Of a stretch of DNA of 64,000 nt, positions 47,218-55,903 are shown piece by piece. A program made the translations under genes and the position numbers. Source of the DNA: Parashewanella tropica. GTDB lineage: Bacteria > Pseudomonadota > Gammaproteobacteria > Enterobacterales > Shewanellaceae. Positions within the stretch are counted from its first letter, which is position 1, and the number at the start of each line of letters is the position of its first letter. The notes below the pieces were generated by a model that saw only the letters and a program-made list of their open reading frames with translations, made no database searches and was not told the origin of the DNA. Where the stretch lies: assembly GCF_004358445.1 (NCBI RefSeq), contig NZ_CP037951.1, positions 1,103,501 to 1,167,500 on the forward strand, in the 5' to 3' direction.

Positions 47218-49434
47218 ATGGTATCGGTTCGCGAAACCCATTTTCAGAACGAACAATTTCAGTTAAATGAATGGACTGAGCGCTATTTGCACAATGAGCA
47301 AGATGCCAAAGATTTGCAGTCCTTTTTTAGCGAACTCTTAGCAAGCCAACAAGACAAGCCTGCACTTTTATCAGATGAGGATTTCACTCGTGCACGTGAA
47401 ATGGTAGAGATCTTAGCGCCATTGCACATGGACTTAGAGACCCTTCAAGCGGCTGTGCTTTATATTTTATTAAGTGCACAGAAACTCAATGAAGAACAAA
47501 TTGAAGAACAGTTTGGTAAAAAATTGGCGACTCTGGTACACAGTGCTGTGACCATGAATGCCATTGGTGCCTTAAAAAGCTCACCTCATAATAAATCACA
47601 AGAGTCTCAAATCGATAATATTCGCAAGATGTTACTTGCGATGGTCGAGGACGTTAGAGCTGTTGTGATCAAACTGGCAGATCGCATCTGCTTGCTAAGA
47701 GAAGTCAAAAATGCCGATGAAGAAACACGAGTATTACTTGCCCGAGAAATCAGAGACATCTATGCGCCATTAGCCAATCGTCTAGGTATTGGTCAACTAA
47801 AATGGGAGCTTGAGGATATCTCATTTCGCTATCTTCACCCACAAGTCTATAAGGATATTGCCAAACAGCTGGATGGAAAACGCTTAGATAGAGAATCTTA
47901 CATCGTCCACTTTGTTGAGCGTTTGCAATCAAAATTGGATGAAGAAGGCATCAAGGCCAAAGTTTACGGTAGGCCGAAACATATCTTTAGCATCTGGAAA
48001 AAGATGCAAGGTAAAGACTTAAAATTCGATGAACTCTTCGATGTACGCGCGATTAGAATTGTTACCGATCGTCTACAAGATTGTTATAGCGCCCTTGGTG
48101 TTGTTCATACCCTTTGGCATCACATACCAAAAGAATTTGATGACTATGTGGCGAACCCAAAGCCGAATGGTTACCAATCTATCCACACTATTGTTGTTGG
48201 TCCTGAAGGTAAAACGGTCGAAATTCAAATTCGTACCGAGCAAATGCATGAAGATGCAGAGCTTGGGGTCGCCGCTCATTGGAAATACAAAGAAGGCAAT
48301 CAATCCGGTAAACAAAGCGGCTACGAAGAAAAAATCAACTGGCTGCGTAAAATTCTGCAATGGCAAGAAGACGTTACTGAAAGCGGTAACTTGGTGGACG
48401 AAGTACGAAGCCAAGTTTTTGAAGACAGGGTTTATGTATTCAGCCCTAAAGGTGATGTGATTGATTTGCCGACTGGCTGCACCGTGCTTGATTTTGCCTA
48501 TTATGTTCACTCTCATGTTGGGCATAAGTGTATTGGTGCCAAAGTGGATGGCCGTATTGTGCCATTTACTTATCAAGTACAAACGGGTGAACAAGTTGAA
48601 ATCATTACGGCTAAGCATCCGAATCCAAAGCGTGATTGGCTTAATCCAAATTTAGGGTATATCCGATCTTCTCGTTCGCGCTCTAAAATCCAAAGCTGGT
48701 TTAAGCACCAAGATAAAGAAAAAAACACGCAAGCTGGACGAGAGATGTTGGATGCTGAATTAAGCCCATTGGGTTTTAGCGTCAAAGATGCTGAACCAGC
48801 GGTTAAGCGTTTCAACATGCTAAGTCTTGATGACTTGCTAGCGGGGATCGGTGGCGGTGATGTGCGTTTAAATCAAGTGACTAACTTTATTCAAGGCCAT
48901 TACGCACCTAAAGAAAAAGACGATGCGACTGATGCTGTTGAAGACCTACTGAAAAAAGGTCAGATTCATAAGTCTACCAATCGTCGTGGTGACAAAGTTG
49001 AAGTTAACGGTGTCGGTAACTTAATGAGTCATTTAGCCCGTTGTTGTCAGCCAGTGGCTGGTGATGAAATTGTGGGCTTTATCACAAAAGGACGTGGGAT
49101 CTCGGTTCACCGTGATGATTGTGAGCAGCTTAAAGAGTTGTTATCTATGGCTCCAGAGCGTGAAGTTGATGTGGTTTGGGGAGAAAACTACAAAGGTGGC
49201 TTTAGGGTTAAGCTGAGAGTGATGGCTAATGACCGGACTGCTTTGCTGCGAGATATCACCAGTATTTTAGCCTCTGAGAAATCCAGCGTGATGAACATGT
49301 CTACCAAAGTCGACACTAAAAAGCTGGTGGCCACCATCGACTTAGAATTAGAGCTATATAACAGAGATGCGCTAACTCGTTTGATCGCAAAACTCTATCA
49401 AGTCGAAGGAGTGTTTGAGGCTAAGCGATATTAG
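47218..49434 (+). CDS. relA: GTP pyrophosphokinase RelA
   Basis: 738 residues, AAAAAGG upstream. Pseudo-hydrolase domain lacking HDxxED, (p)ppGpp synthetase (FDELFDVRAIRIVT, GYQSIHTIV), TGS (about 405-465), helical, zinc-finger (LARCCQPVAGDEIVGFI) and C-terminal ACT domains are in order. Makes ppGpp on stalled ribosomes. A 22-bp palindrome covers its stop codon. Confidence 0.96.
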   Translation: MVSVRETHFQNEQFQLNEWTERYLHNEQDAKDLQSFFSELLASQQDKPALLSDEDFTRAREMVEILAPLHMDLETLQAAVLYILLSAQKLNEEQIEEQFGKKLATLVHSAVTMNAIGALKSSPHNKSQESQIDNIRKMLLAMVEDVRAVVIKLADRICLLREVKNADEETRVLLAREIRDIYAPLANRLGIGQLKWELEDISFRYLHPQVYKDIAKQLDGKRLDRESYIVHFVERLQSKLDEEGIKAKVYGRPKHIFSIWKKMQGKDLKFDELFDVRAIRIVTDRLQDCYSALGVVHTLWHHIPKEFDDYVANPKPNGYQSIHTIVVGPEGKTVEIQIRTEQMHEDAELGVAAHWKYKEGNQSGKQSGYEEKINWLRKILQWQEDVTESGNLVDEVRSQVFEDRVYVFSPKGDVIDLPTGCTVLDFAYYVHSHVGHKCIGAKVDGRIVPFTYQVQTGEQVEIITAKHPNPKRDWLNPNLGYIRSSRSRSKIQSWFKHQDKEKNTQAGREMLDAELSPLGFSVKDAEPAVKRFNMLSLDDLLAGIGGGDVRLNQVTNFIQGHYAPKEKDDATDAVEDLLKKGQIHKSTNRRGDKVEVNGVGNLMSHLARCCQPVAGDEIVGFITKGRGISVHRDDCEQLKELLSMAPEREVDVVWGENYKGGFRVKLRVMANDRTALLRDITSILASEKSSVMNMSTKVDTKKLVATIDLELELYNRDALTRLIAKLYQVEGVFEAKRY

Positions 49435-49585
49435 AGGCCATATATGACCTCTAGAGCTTCTAAATTTAACCACCAGATCTGCGAAGTCACTCTTTTTGAG
49501 GCTTTTATGCGAGCAACAATTCCTGAAAGCTTGTACTACGCAGATACGGCGATGAATCCTAAATATAGTTAAAACCGGATGCGAT

Positions 49586-50368
49586 ATGGATAAACAAGCC
49601 AACTTGGCTTTGTTGTTACAAATTATGGGAAAGCTCAGAGATCCTAAAACGGGCTGCCCTTGGGATCTCAAACAAAGCTACCAAACCATAGTCCCTCATA
49701 CTTTAGAAGAAGCGTATGAAGTCGCTGATGTGATTGAGCGCAAGGCATGGGATGAATTACCCGCTGAGTTAGGTGACTTGTTGTTTCAAATTGTGTTTTA
49801 CAGCCAATTGGCAAAAGAAGATGGGCGTTTTGATTTTGAAGATGTGGTTTCACAATTGAATGAAAAGCTGATTACCCGTCATCCACATGTATTTGCTGAT
49901 AAAGTCATAGAAGGCGATGAAGCTAGCCAATGGGAAGCGCAAAAACATCAAGAGCGTCAACAACGTGAACAGATTTCAGTACTCGATGATATTCCTGTTG
50001 GCTTTCCGAGTTTATCCCGAGCTAATAAAGTGCAAAAACGTGCGGCATCTGTGGGTTTTGATTGGGATAATCTTAATGATGTAGCAGATAAAGTGACGGA
50101 AGAGCTAAGTGAAGTTATGGAGGAGGTTGAAGCTGAAAAGACTTCACAGGCTCGCTTGGAAGAAGAAGTCGGTGATTTGCTGTTTTCCGTGGTGAATTTA
50201 TCTCGTCATCTTAAAGTTAACCCAGAACAAGCGCTTAGACTAGCAACTAACAAGTTTGAACGTCGTTTTCGTGAGGTTGAAAACTCAGTTGAAGCCGATG
50301 GTCAAGAAATGAAACTGCTTAGCCTTGAAGTGCTAGATGAATATTGGAACCAAGCCAAGAAGAAGTAG
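49586..50368 (+). CDS. mazG: Nucleoside triphosphate pyrophosphohydrolase MazG
   Basis: 260 residues with two MazG modules: GCPWDLKQSYQTIVPHTLEEAYEV plus ELGDLLFQIVFYS (first 110 residues) and a second EELSEVMEEVE/EEVGDLLFSVVN (about 165-205). Hydrolyses NTPs and lowers ppGpp in E. coli, which fits its place after relA. The 150-base gap to relA holds a palindrome and an AT-rich stretch. Confidence 0.94.
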   Translation: MDKQANLALLLQIMGKLRDPKTGCPWDLKQSYQTIVPHTLEEAYEVADVIERKAWDELPAELGDLLFQIVFYSQLAKEDGRFDFEDVVSQLNEKLITRHPHVFADKVIEGDEASQWEAQKHQERQQREQISVLDDIPVGFPSLSRANKVQKRAASVGFDWDNLNDVADKVTEELSEVMEEVEAEKTSQARLEEEVGDLLFSVVNLSRHLKVNPEQALRLATNKFERRFREVENSVEADGQEMKLLSLEVLDEYWNQAKKK

Positions 50369-50388
50369 GGGCTGCTTGTCTGTCGTGG

Positions 50389-51840
50389 TTATTTTAATTT
50401 TCTAGGCATGGTGCCAATAACTTCAAAACCTGTTTGTGTATCGGTCGTTTGTTTCGGACTCGGTTTCTGTTTTTTGTATTTTTCTGTTAAGTATTTTTCC
50501 AAAGAAAAAGGAAAAATTCTTTGAGGGGAAAAAGTTATTGCTCCATGCGAGGCTTCAAATTGTTCAAATTCCCGCACTGCACGCCACTTGTGTTTATAGA
50601 TTTTTCTGGGATTGGATGCAGATGAAAATGCGAAAATGCTTGTTTTAGGGCTTAGGATACAAAGTATTACTCTAGGGTCGTCTCGCGCTTGCTTTATGTC
50701 ATAGGCATCCGATTTAACTGTGCTGGATACTTTTGATGCAAGGTTAACGGCCCCTTTTGTTAATTTTTCCATGTTGTTTTGTGGCACTGCATCTTGAAGT
50801 AAAAGAGGTTCTTGAAAATCAAGCCCAACCGCCAGTATTTTGTCAGTAGTAAAGTAGCAAAAAGGAAGGTTATTGCTTAAGCCTCCATCAGTTAACTCTA
50901 GCGTTTTAACGCCTTGTGTTGACTCCTTGACTAGTAACGCTGATTCTATTTGTACAGCTTTAACTTTTACAGGAACTGCTGCACTTGCTGTTACCGCAAC
51001 CGCAATTTCTAGGTGTGGAGAGTTTATTGCGGATAGCTGAACTTCAGTATTTCCATTTGACGCCACAACGACTAAGCGTTTCCAACTTAAGTGACTGATG
51101 CACCTTAAATTGAGTAATTTATATCGACTGCGAATAAGCTCGTGTTGATGAAAAGTCATCTTACCAATATCTTCTTTTTTTACGTTTTTTGGTGGGATAT
51201 TCTGGTTATCTTCATCTTTGAAATATTCGCCTTTACTACTCAGATAGTCGGCGATTTCTTTGGCGTAAGCCCCAAGATGATTGCCTATAATGGCTCGCAT
51301 TTCAGTTAAAATCGTTTTCTGATTGAGTTTTGTACTCGCATTTTGCATAGCAGCCGTAATTTGCAGCTGATCCATGCCAATTGAAACGCAAGCGACGATG
51401 ATAGCTCCTGCAGAAGTACCTGATACTTCTATAAGGTCATTTAACCTTTTCTGTCCTAGTGCTTGAAGTACACCTAAATAGGCGACTCCTTTGGCTCCTC
51501 CACCTGCTAAGCACAGTGATTGATAGTGAGTCTTCTGTGATCTTGAGTTGCATCGAGTGGTGATTTGCTGGTCCTCTTCGGCTAAAAGAGGTACAGAGTT
51601 GAAGGCAGATTTAACGTCCTTTTCAGAAAACTTCATATTAGGATCGTAAAGGGCATCAGCTTCAAATTTATTACTGGTATGATATTTGATAACGGTCTTA
51701 CACCATCCCACGTCATCAAAAGTGACTGTAAAACTAATTCCGTTAACTGAGATAGCTTGCTCACCTTCTCGCTTTACCTCAAGATATTTTAGGTATGCTT
51801 GCAATTGTGATTCTGGATAGGGTGAGGTTGCAGTTGCCAT
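50389..51840 (-). CDS. Patatin-like phospholipase, effector-like
   Basis: 483 residues, no signal peptide. Patatin core: oxyanion GGGAKGVAYLG at 113-123, nucleophile Ser143 in GTSAGAI, and Asp318 in LTDGGLSNNLP, the complete Ser-Asp dyad. Residues 1-105 are an extra N-terminal region with no match I know, and about 120 residues follow the core. Family members hydrolyse phospholipids; Legionella VipD is a secreted example. Convergent with mazG (20-base gap) and inserted between mazG and ilvE. Whether it is an effector, toxin or housekeeping lipase is open. Confidence 0.8.
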   Translation of the reverse strand: MATATSPYPESQLQAYLKYLEVKREGEQAISVNGISFTVTFDDVGWCKTVIKYHTSNKFEADALYDPNMKFSEKDVKSAFNSVPLLAEEDQQITTRCNSRSQKTHYQSLCLAGGGAKGVAYLGVLQALGQKRLNDLIEVSGTSAGAIIVACVSIGMDQLQITAAMQNASTKLNQKTILTEMRAIIGNHLGAYAKEIADYLSSKGEYFKDEDNQNIPPKNVKKEDIGKMTFHQHELIRSRYKLLNLRCISHLSWKRLVVVASNGNTEVQLSAINSPHLEIAVAVTASAAVPVKVKAVQIESALLVKESTQGVKTLELTDGGLSNNLPFCYFTTDKILAVGLDFQEPLLLQDAVPQNNMEKLTKGAVNLASKVSSTVKSDAYDIKQARDDPRVILCILSPKTSIFAFSSASNPRKIYKHKWRAVREFEQFEASHGAITFSPQRIFPFSLEKYLTEKYKKQKPSPKQTTDTQTGFEVIGTMPRKLK

Positions 51841-51963
51841 TTAACAAGGTACGGGGAAAATTCTACAATTAGTATCTCTACCTCAGTAGCTAAAAACCAA
51901 TCCAATATTGTTTGTGTCAGTGATTATTCAGCATTGTAGTCTTTTTCATGCACCTACGATAGA

Positions 51964-51986
51964 ACCGAGCCGATGGCTCGGCATGA
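51964..51986 (-). terminator. Possible terminator of ilvE
   Basis: CCGAGCC/GGCTCGG stem just after the ilvE stop in the leftward direction; followed by TTCTATCG, so the T-run is poor. Confidence 0.4.
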
Positions 51987-51995
51987 CTTGCAATT

Positions 51996-52922
51996 TTAAA
52001 TAACAGGCGTTAACCACTCATCAGTATTTGGTGTCGTGCCCTCAAATATACCGAAAAAGGTTTGTTGCATTGCGGCGGTAACAGGGCCGCGATGGCCATC
52101 CCCTATGGTAACGCCATCAACAGAGCGAACAGGCACAATCTCAGATGCGGTTCCCGTCATAAAGAACTCATCGGCAAGGTAGAGTGATTCTCTTGATATG
52201 GGCTGCTCTCTAACTTCATATCCTAAGTTTTTGGCTAGAGTGATCACAGTATCACGAGTTAAACCAACAAGAATTGAACTCGATGTTTGTGGGGTATAAA
52301 TGATATTGTTTTTTACAATAAATAGATTTTGTAAGGCTCCCTCGCTGACCATGCCGTTTACGTCCAATCCAATACCTTCATGATAACCATTGCGTTTGGC
52401 TTCTAATGTAATGAGTTGAGAGGAAAGGTAATTACCTCCTGCCTTAGCTGTTGCAGGAAGCGTGTTTGGTGCAACACGATTCCAACTTGATACGCAAACA
52501 TCAACGCCTTGTGACTTGGCATCATCTCCTAGATATTTCTCCCATTTAAACGCAGCGACCATAACTTCTGCTTTTGAGGTTTCAGGGGTTCTCATTCCCA
52601 TCCCTATTTCGCCAATGAACACTAAAGGTCTTATATAGGCAGACTCGAAACCATTTTGGGCAACAGAGTCGATACAAGCTTGAATAATCTGGTCTTGTGT
52701 AAAAGGAATATCCAGTTGATAAATTTTGGCTGAATCGAATAAACGTGAAATGTGCTCTTTAAGCTTAAATATGCAAACCCCTTTGTGTGTCTTATAGGCT
52801 CGAATTCCCTCAAATACCGATGAACCGTAATGCAAGGCATGACTCATTACATGGACTTGAGCCTTATGCCAAGGGACGAGTTCGCCGTTAAACCAAATAA
52901 AATCAGCGGTAGGAGGTGTCAT
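51996..52922 (-). CDS. ilvE: Branched-chain amino-acid aminotransferase
   Basis: 308 residues, class IV PLP enzyme. PLP lysine in ATAKAGGNY, substrate loop ALHYGSSVFEGIRAY, LDVNGMVSEGALQNLF and the MTGTASEIVPV phosphate cup are all present. Final step of Val, Leu and Ile synthesis. Downstream of argE in the same direction but about 295 bases apart (52923-53216), with no ORF or RNA in the gap. Confidence 0.93.
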   Translation of the reverse strand: MTPPTADFIWFNGELVPWHKAQVHVMSHALHYGSSVFEGIRAYKTHKGVCIFKLKEHISRLFDSAKIYQLDIPFTQDQIIQACIDSVAQNGFESAYIRPLVFIGEIGMGMRTPETSKAEVMVAAFKWEKYLGDDAKSQGVDVCVSSWNRVAPNTLPATAKAGGNYLSSQLITLEAKRNGYHEGIGLDVNGMVSEGALQNLFIVKNNIIYTPQTSSSILVGLTRDTVITLAKNLGYEVREQPISRESLYLADEFFMTGTASEIVPVRSVDGVTIGDGHRGPVTAAMQQTFFGIFEGTTPNTDEWLTPVI

Positions 52923-53216
52923 TCTTTGTTCCTATTAAAAATGTAAAATTAATGAATAAAATGTGGGTGAAAAAGGTAATTTACAGAATATAAATCTTAA
53001 ATTGCAATGTATTTTTTCAAATAAAAGATATAAATCCTGTTTTGGTCTGTTTTTTAGATGAAGGCGCTATGTAATTTGAGGAGGGAAGCTAATTGCAGCT
53101 TTAGGACATAATTAAAAAACTATAAATGAAGCCATGCCAATGTGGGGAGGCATGACTTTATTTGAGCATTAGATGATTTCTATCCCTGTTATGTTTTGAA
53201 TTTTACTGTTCTACAT

Positions 53217-54362
53217 TTAAAAACAATATCTTTGAATTAACCCTGTCAAAATCATAAGCGTGTTATCAATCTGATCTTCAGCCAAAAACTCGTTCGGCTG
53301 GTGGGCTTGGTCAATGCTACCCGGGCCTAATACTATGGTCTGTGAAGCTAGCTGTTGGACAAATGGAGCCTCTGTTGCGTAATTAACGGCACAACAAGAT
53401 TGGTGACTTATTTGCTCAGCGAATTTTACTAAGTTACTGTTTTTATCTTGGTTAAAACTTGGAGAGCTTGGTTCAAGCTCTTCGAAGCGGATGCGTCCGG
53501 GATATTGCTCTACAACTGTTTTCAACGTTTCAGCCAGTAAATGAGTGATTTCATGGTCTTTCATGCCAGGCAAAGAGCGAATATCTATGTCGAGTTCACA
53601 GTGTCCACATATTCGGTTTACACTGTCGCCACCTCGAACTGTTCCCAAATTCAATGTGGGCTCTTGTACATCAAATGCTTGGTTTTGATAGTTGAGGGCA
53701 AGATTAGATTTGAGTTCAAGCAGTTTACCAATAATTTGATGCATCACTTCAATGGCGTTTATTCCAGCAGAAGGGCGGCTTGAATGCCCTGATTTACCCA
53801 TCACAATAATTTTGTGGGACATGTAGCCCTTGTGCATGATCACAGGAATTAAATTGGTTGGCTCACCAATAACGGCAGCATCAGGGCGAATGTCTTGAGA
53901 TTGAGCAAAAAAGCGCGCCCCAGCCATACTGGTTTCTTCATCGGCTGTGGCTAAGATATAAAGTGGTTTTTTTAGCTGTTTAACTGACAATCCTTGGCAA
54001 ACTTGCAAGATAAACGCAAAAAAGCCTTTCATATCGCAGGTGCCTAATCCATAAAAACGGCCATCTTTATTTTCTACTTTATGAGGATTACTGTTCCATC
54101 CAATCTCGTCAAATGACACAGTATCACTGTGCCCCGCTAATAATAAGCCACCTTCACCACCCCCCAGTTTGGCTAATAAGTTAAATTTGTTACGTGTGTT
54201 TGGAACAGGAATAGTTTGAACCGTAAAACCTAATGTTTCGAACCAAGTTGCAAGTAAAGAAATAACCTGATGATTGCTTTCATCTTCACTTTCAATATTC
54301 GAGCTGATGGAAGACAAGGAGATGAGTTGGGTAAGCGTTTGTTCGAAATTAGGTAATGTCAT
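53217..54362 (-). CDS. argE: Acetylornithine deacetylase
   Basis: 381 residues, M20 metallopeptidase fold. Metal ligands visible: AGHSDTV, GTCDMKG, ADEETS and its Glu-Glu pair, IGEPT and QAHQPNEF. Converts N-acetylornithine to ornithine (linear arginine route). Normally divergent from argC in Shewanella; here an extra gene lies between them. A promoter with TTGACT and an ArgR-like box lie upstream of the ATG. Its first 25 bases recur at 55721. Confidence 0.94.
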   Translation of the reverse strand: MTLPNFEQTLTQLISLSSISSNIESEDESNHQVISLLATWFETLGFTVQTIPVPNTRNKFNLLAKLGGGEGGLLLAGHSDTVSFDEIGWNSNPHKVENKDGRFYGLGTCDMKGFFAFILQVCQGLSVKQLKKPLYILATADEETSMAGARFFAQSQDIRPDAAVIGEPTNLIPVIMHKGYMSHKIIVMGKSGHSSRPSAGINAIEVMHQIIGKLLELKSNLALNYQNQAFDVQEPTLNLGTVRGGDSVNRICGHCELDIDIRSLPGMKDHEITHLLAETLKTVVEQYPGRIRFEELEPSSPSFNQDKNSNLVKFAEQISHQSCCAVNYATEAPFVQQLASQTIVLGPGSIDQAHQPNEFLAEDQIDNTLMILTGLIQRYCF

Positions 54363-54363
54363 T
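54339..54363. repeat. 25-bp direct repeat, copy A (argE start)
   Basis: Perfect 25-bp match to 55721-55745 in the same orientation. Copy A is argE codons 1-8 plus the upstream base(s). The pair frames the death-fold-like gene at 54466. Confidence 0.9.
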
Positions 54364-54404
54364 CTATTAAGTACACTTTTATTTTTGATTTTATATTTGT
54401 TAAT

Positions 54405-54422
54405 TGTGAATTAAAAGTCAAT
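54405..54422. promoter_or_regulatory. ArgR box (ARG box) of argE
   Basis: TGAAT-N4-AGTCA, nine of ten positions of TGAAT-N4-ATTCA, lying 43-60 bases upstream of the argE start and overlapping its TTGACT -35 hexamer. Repression by arginine-bound ArgR is inferred. Confidence 0.5.
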
Positions 54423-54465
54423 TCAGGGTTGTGCAACAAATAGAAAAATCTAACAATTAGCCGAT

Positions 54466-55575
54466 TTAATCAGAATCAGAGTCAGAATTATATCCAGATT
54501 GTTCTGCTCTGTTCCATTTTTGTTGTAACCCCAAGAGGCGATCCATAGCCCGCTGTATATTTTCTGCATGCTTTGGAGTTCGGATCGCGTTAAGCGAATC
54601 GATTACTTTTTGTAAGGTGAATTTTTCTTTACCAGTCCTAGACTTTGCCGCCCTAATCAGAGCCATAAGGTGGGTTGTTGCTCCCGCATGAGGGCTCCCT
54701 TGCTTTATTTCCCCTGTAGTGAAGCCGTTAGGAGTTAAAAAACAGCCAAAATCTTCCCACAACTCAGTAACGCCCATTAGAGCAGATAATAGATTCCGTG
54801 CTTTTTTGTCACTGTCTATTTTTTGATTACAACCGGAAGGGACAACAAGTTCCACCTCAGGTGTTGCTTGGGAGGCTGTAATATGGACACCACTCAATTT
54901 TAATTGCAGATTTTCTTGTTTAACTCTTTCTAGTTGAGATGTTAAAGAAGCAATTTGGTGTTGATACCCTTCTTCCTTACGAGCAATTTGTTCCGCTACT
55001 TTCCGTTCAACTCTTCGCTCAATTTCACTATTTGTATGTTCTAAAGTTGTTTTTAACTCATTAATTTGTGTTTGTTGTTGTTGTTGTTTTTGTTTTGATT
55101 TTTCTAGCTGAGAAGTGAGTTTTTTAACTTGTTGCTGAAGTTCATTAATTGTACTGTGTTGCTCTCCTGATTCATAAACTTGAGCAAATTGTGTTGGTGA
55201 GTGTTCATGACTATATGTATCAACTTGTGAAAAGTAGTCGAGGTTTAGTTTCCTCTTTTCAGTGATATACTCCGCAACACCATTATAACCAAGACCTTTA
55301 AATACTTTTTGTATTTCCACAATGTTGAATTTTGGGTTTGCTGCAACTTTGCGAGCAAAAGCGAACCGTTGGGCAGGGACATCATTTGGTGCACTACCCA
55401 TAATCTCTTGTTCATCTCCTTCATCTAAACCAAAGTGTGGAGTGAGATCTCTGACACTTAACCCCGATTTTTTAATCAGTTCAACAAATTTAGTTGGTTC
55501 TATTCCAACTTTTCTTGGTTGTGAGCCGCTAAAATCAGTTGGAACTCTACTTGTTGCTGTTGTCCAGTACGCCAT
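54466..55575 (-). CDS. Coiled-coil protein flanked by death-fold-like domains
   Basis: 369 residues. Residues 26-106 form a helical domain (FVELIKKSGLSVRDLTPHFGL ... VFKGLGYNGVAEYI); 143-228 are a coiled coil with a glutamine run at 164-168; 258-348 form a second helical domain (ELWEDFGCFLTPNGFTTGEI ... TLQKVIDSLNAIRTPKHAENI) that fits the death-fold plan best. The tail ends SDSDSD. No signal peptide or catalytic residues. It interrupts the argE/argC pair and is bracketed by a 25-bp repeat. Domain calls are by eye; a generic coiled-coil adaptor is the fallback reading. Confidence 0.55.
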   Translation of the reverse strand: MAYWTTATSRVPTDFSGSQPRKVGIEPTKFVELIKKSGLSVRDLTPHFGLDEGDEQEIMGSAPNDVPAQRFAFARKVAANPKFNIVEIQKVFKGLGYNGVAEYITEKRKLNLDYFSQVDTYSHEHSPTQFAQVYESGEQHSTINELQQQVKKLTSQLEKSKQKQQQQQTQINELKTTLEHTNSEIERRVERKVAEQIARKEEGYQHQIASLTSQLERVKQENLQLKLSGVHITASQATPEVELVVPSGCNQKIDSDKKARNLLSALMGVTELWEDFGCFLTPNGFTTGEIKQGSPHAGATTHLMALIRAAKSRTGKEKFTLQKVIDSLNAIRTPKHAENIQRAMDRLLGLQQKWNRAEQSGYNSDSDSD

Positions 55576-55702
55576 AGTGTTGTGCAGTTACAAATATGAA
55601 TGGTACATATTGTTAAATAAGCAAAAAAAAACATCCACACTCTACTTACAGAATTAATCTATGATTAACCCTCTTTTAATCAATTGGTTATGAGCTTTTC
55701 CT

Positions 55703-55744
55703 TTATTGCTGAATTAATGATTGTTCGAAATTAGGTAATGTCAT
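55703..55744 (-). pseudogene. Relic of the argE 5' end
   Basis: On the minus strand an ATG at 55744 opens a 13-codon frame: MTLPNFEQ identical to argE, then SLIQQ against argE's TLTQL, then a stop. Similarity therefore runs past the 25-bp perfect repeat at the protein level. It is best read as a duplicated, decaying argE start left beside argC when the gene at 54466 came in. Confidence 0.6.
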
Positions 55745-55745
55745 T
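55721..55745. repeat. 25-bp direct repeat, copy B
   Basis: Identical to 54339-54363. The two copies enclose 1,357 bases with the death-fold-like gene and the argE promoter. Confidence 0.9.
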
Positions 55746-55903
55746 TTTAAATATAGTTAATAATATCTGTAAAATATATATTTATAAATATTGCATAAGA
55801 AGTCAATTGTGTGTAGTTTTACATTTATTGGTAAAGAGATTGTAATTTATCTCATTCGTAATACAGATTTTGTGTTTTTAGCTTTATTTGATGGTGAATA
55901 ATT

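Larger units (their letters stand above)
55576..55903. other. Intergenic region upstream of argC
   Basis: About 330 AT-rich bases holding the argE relic (55703-55744) and the argC promoter. A weak ArgR-like sequence (TGCAT-N4-AGTCA near 55795) is the only regulator candidate. No RNA or other ORF seen. Confidence 0.4.

Noticed and set aside
48073..48618. 181-codon ORF antisense to relA
   Set aside because: Lies wholly inside relA, no ribosome site, composition mirrors the coding strand.
49372..49671. 99-codon minus-strand ORF between relA and mazG
   Set aside because: Overlaps the ends of both real genes; no ribosome site or motif.
54630..55100. CRISPR or tandem DNA repeat in the CAA/TTG-rich stretch
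   Set aside because: It is the glutamine run and coiled coil of the 54466 protein, not a spaced repeat array.
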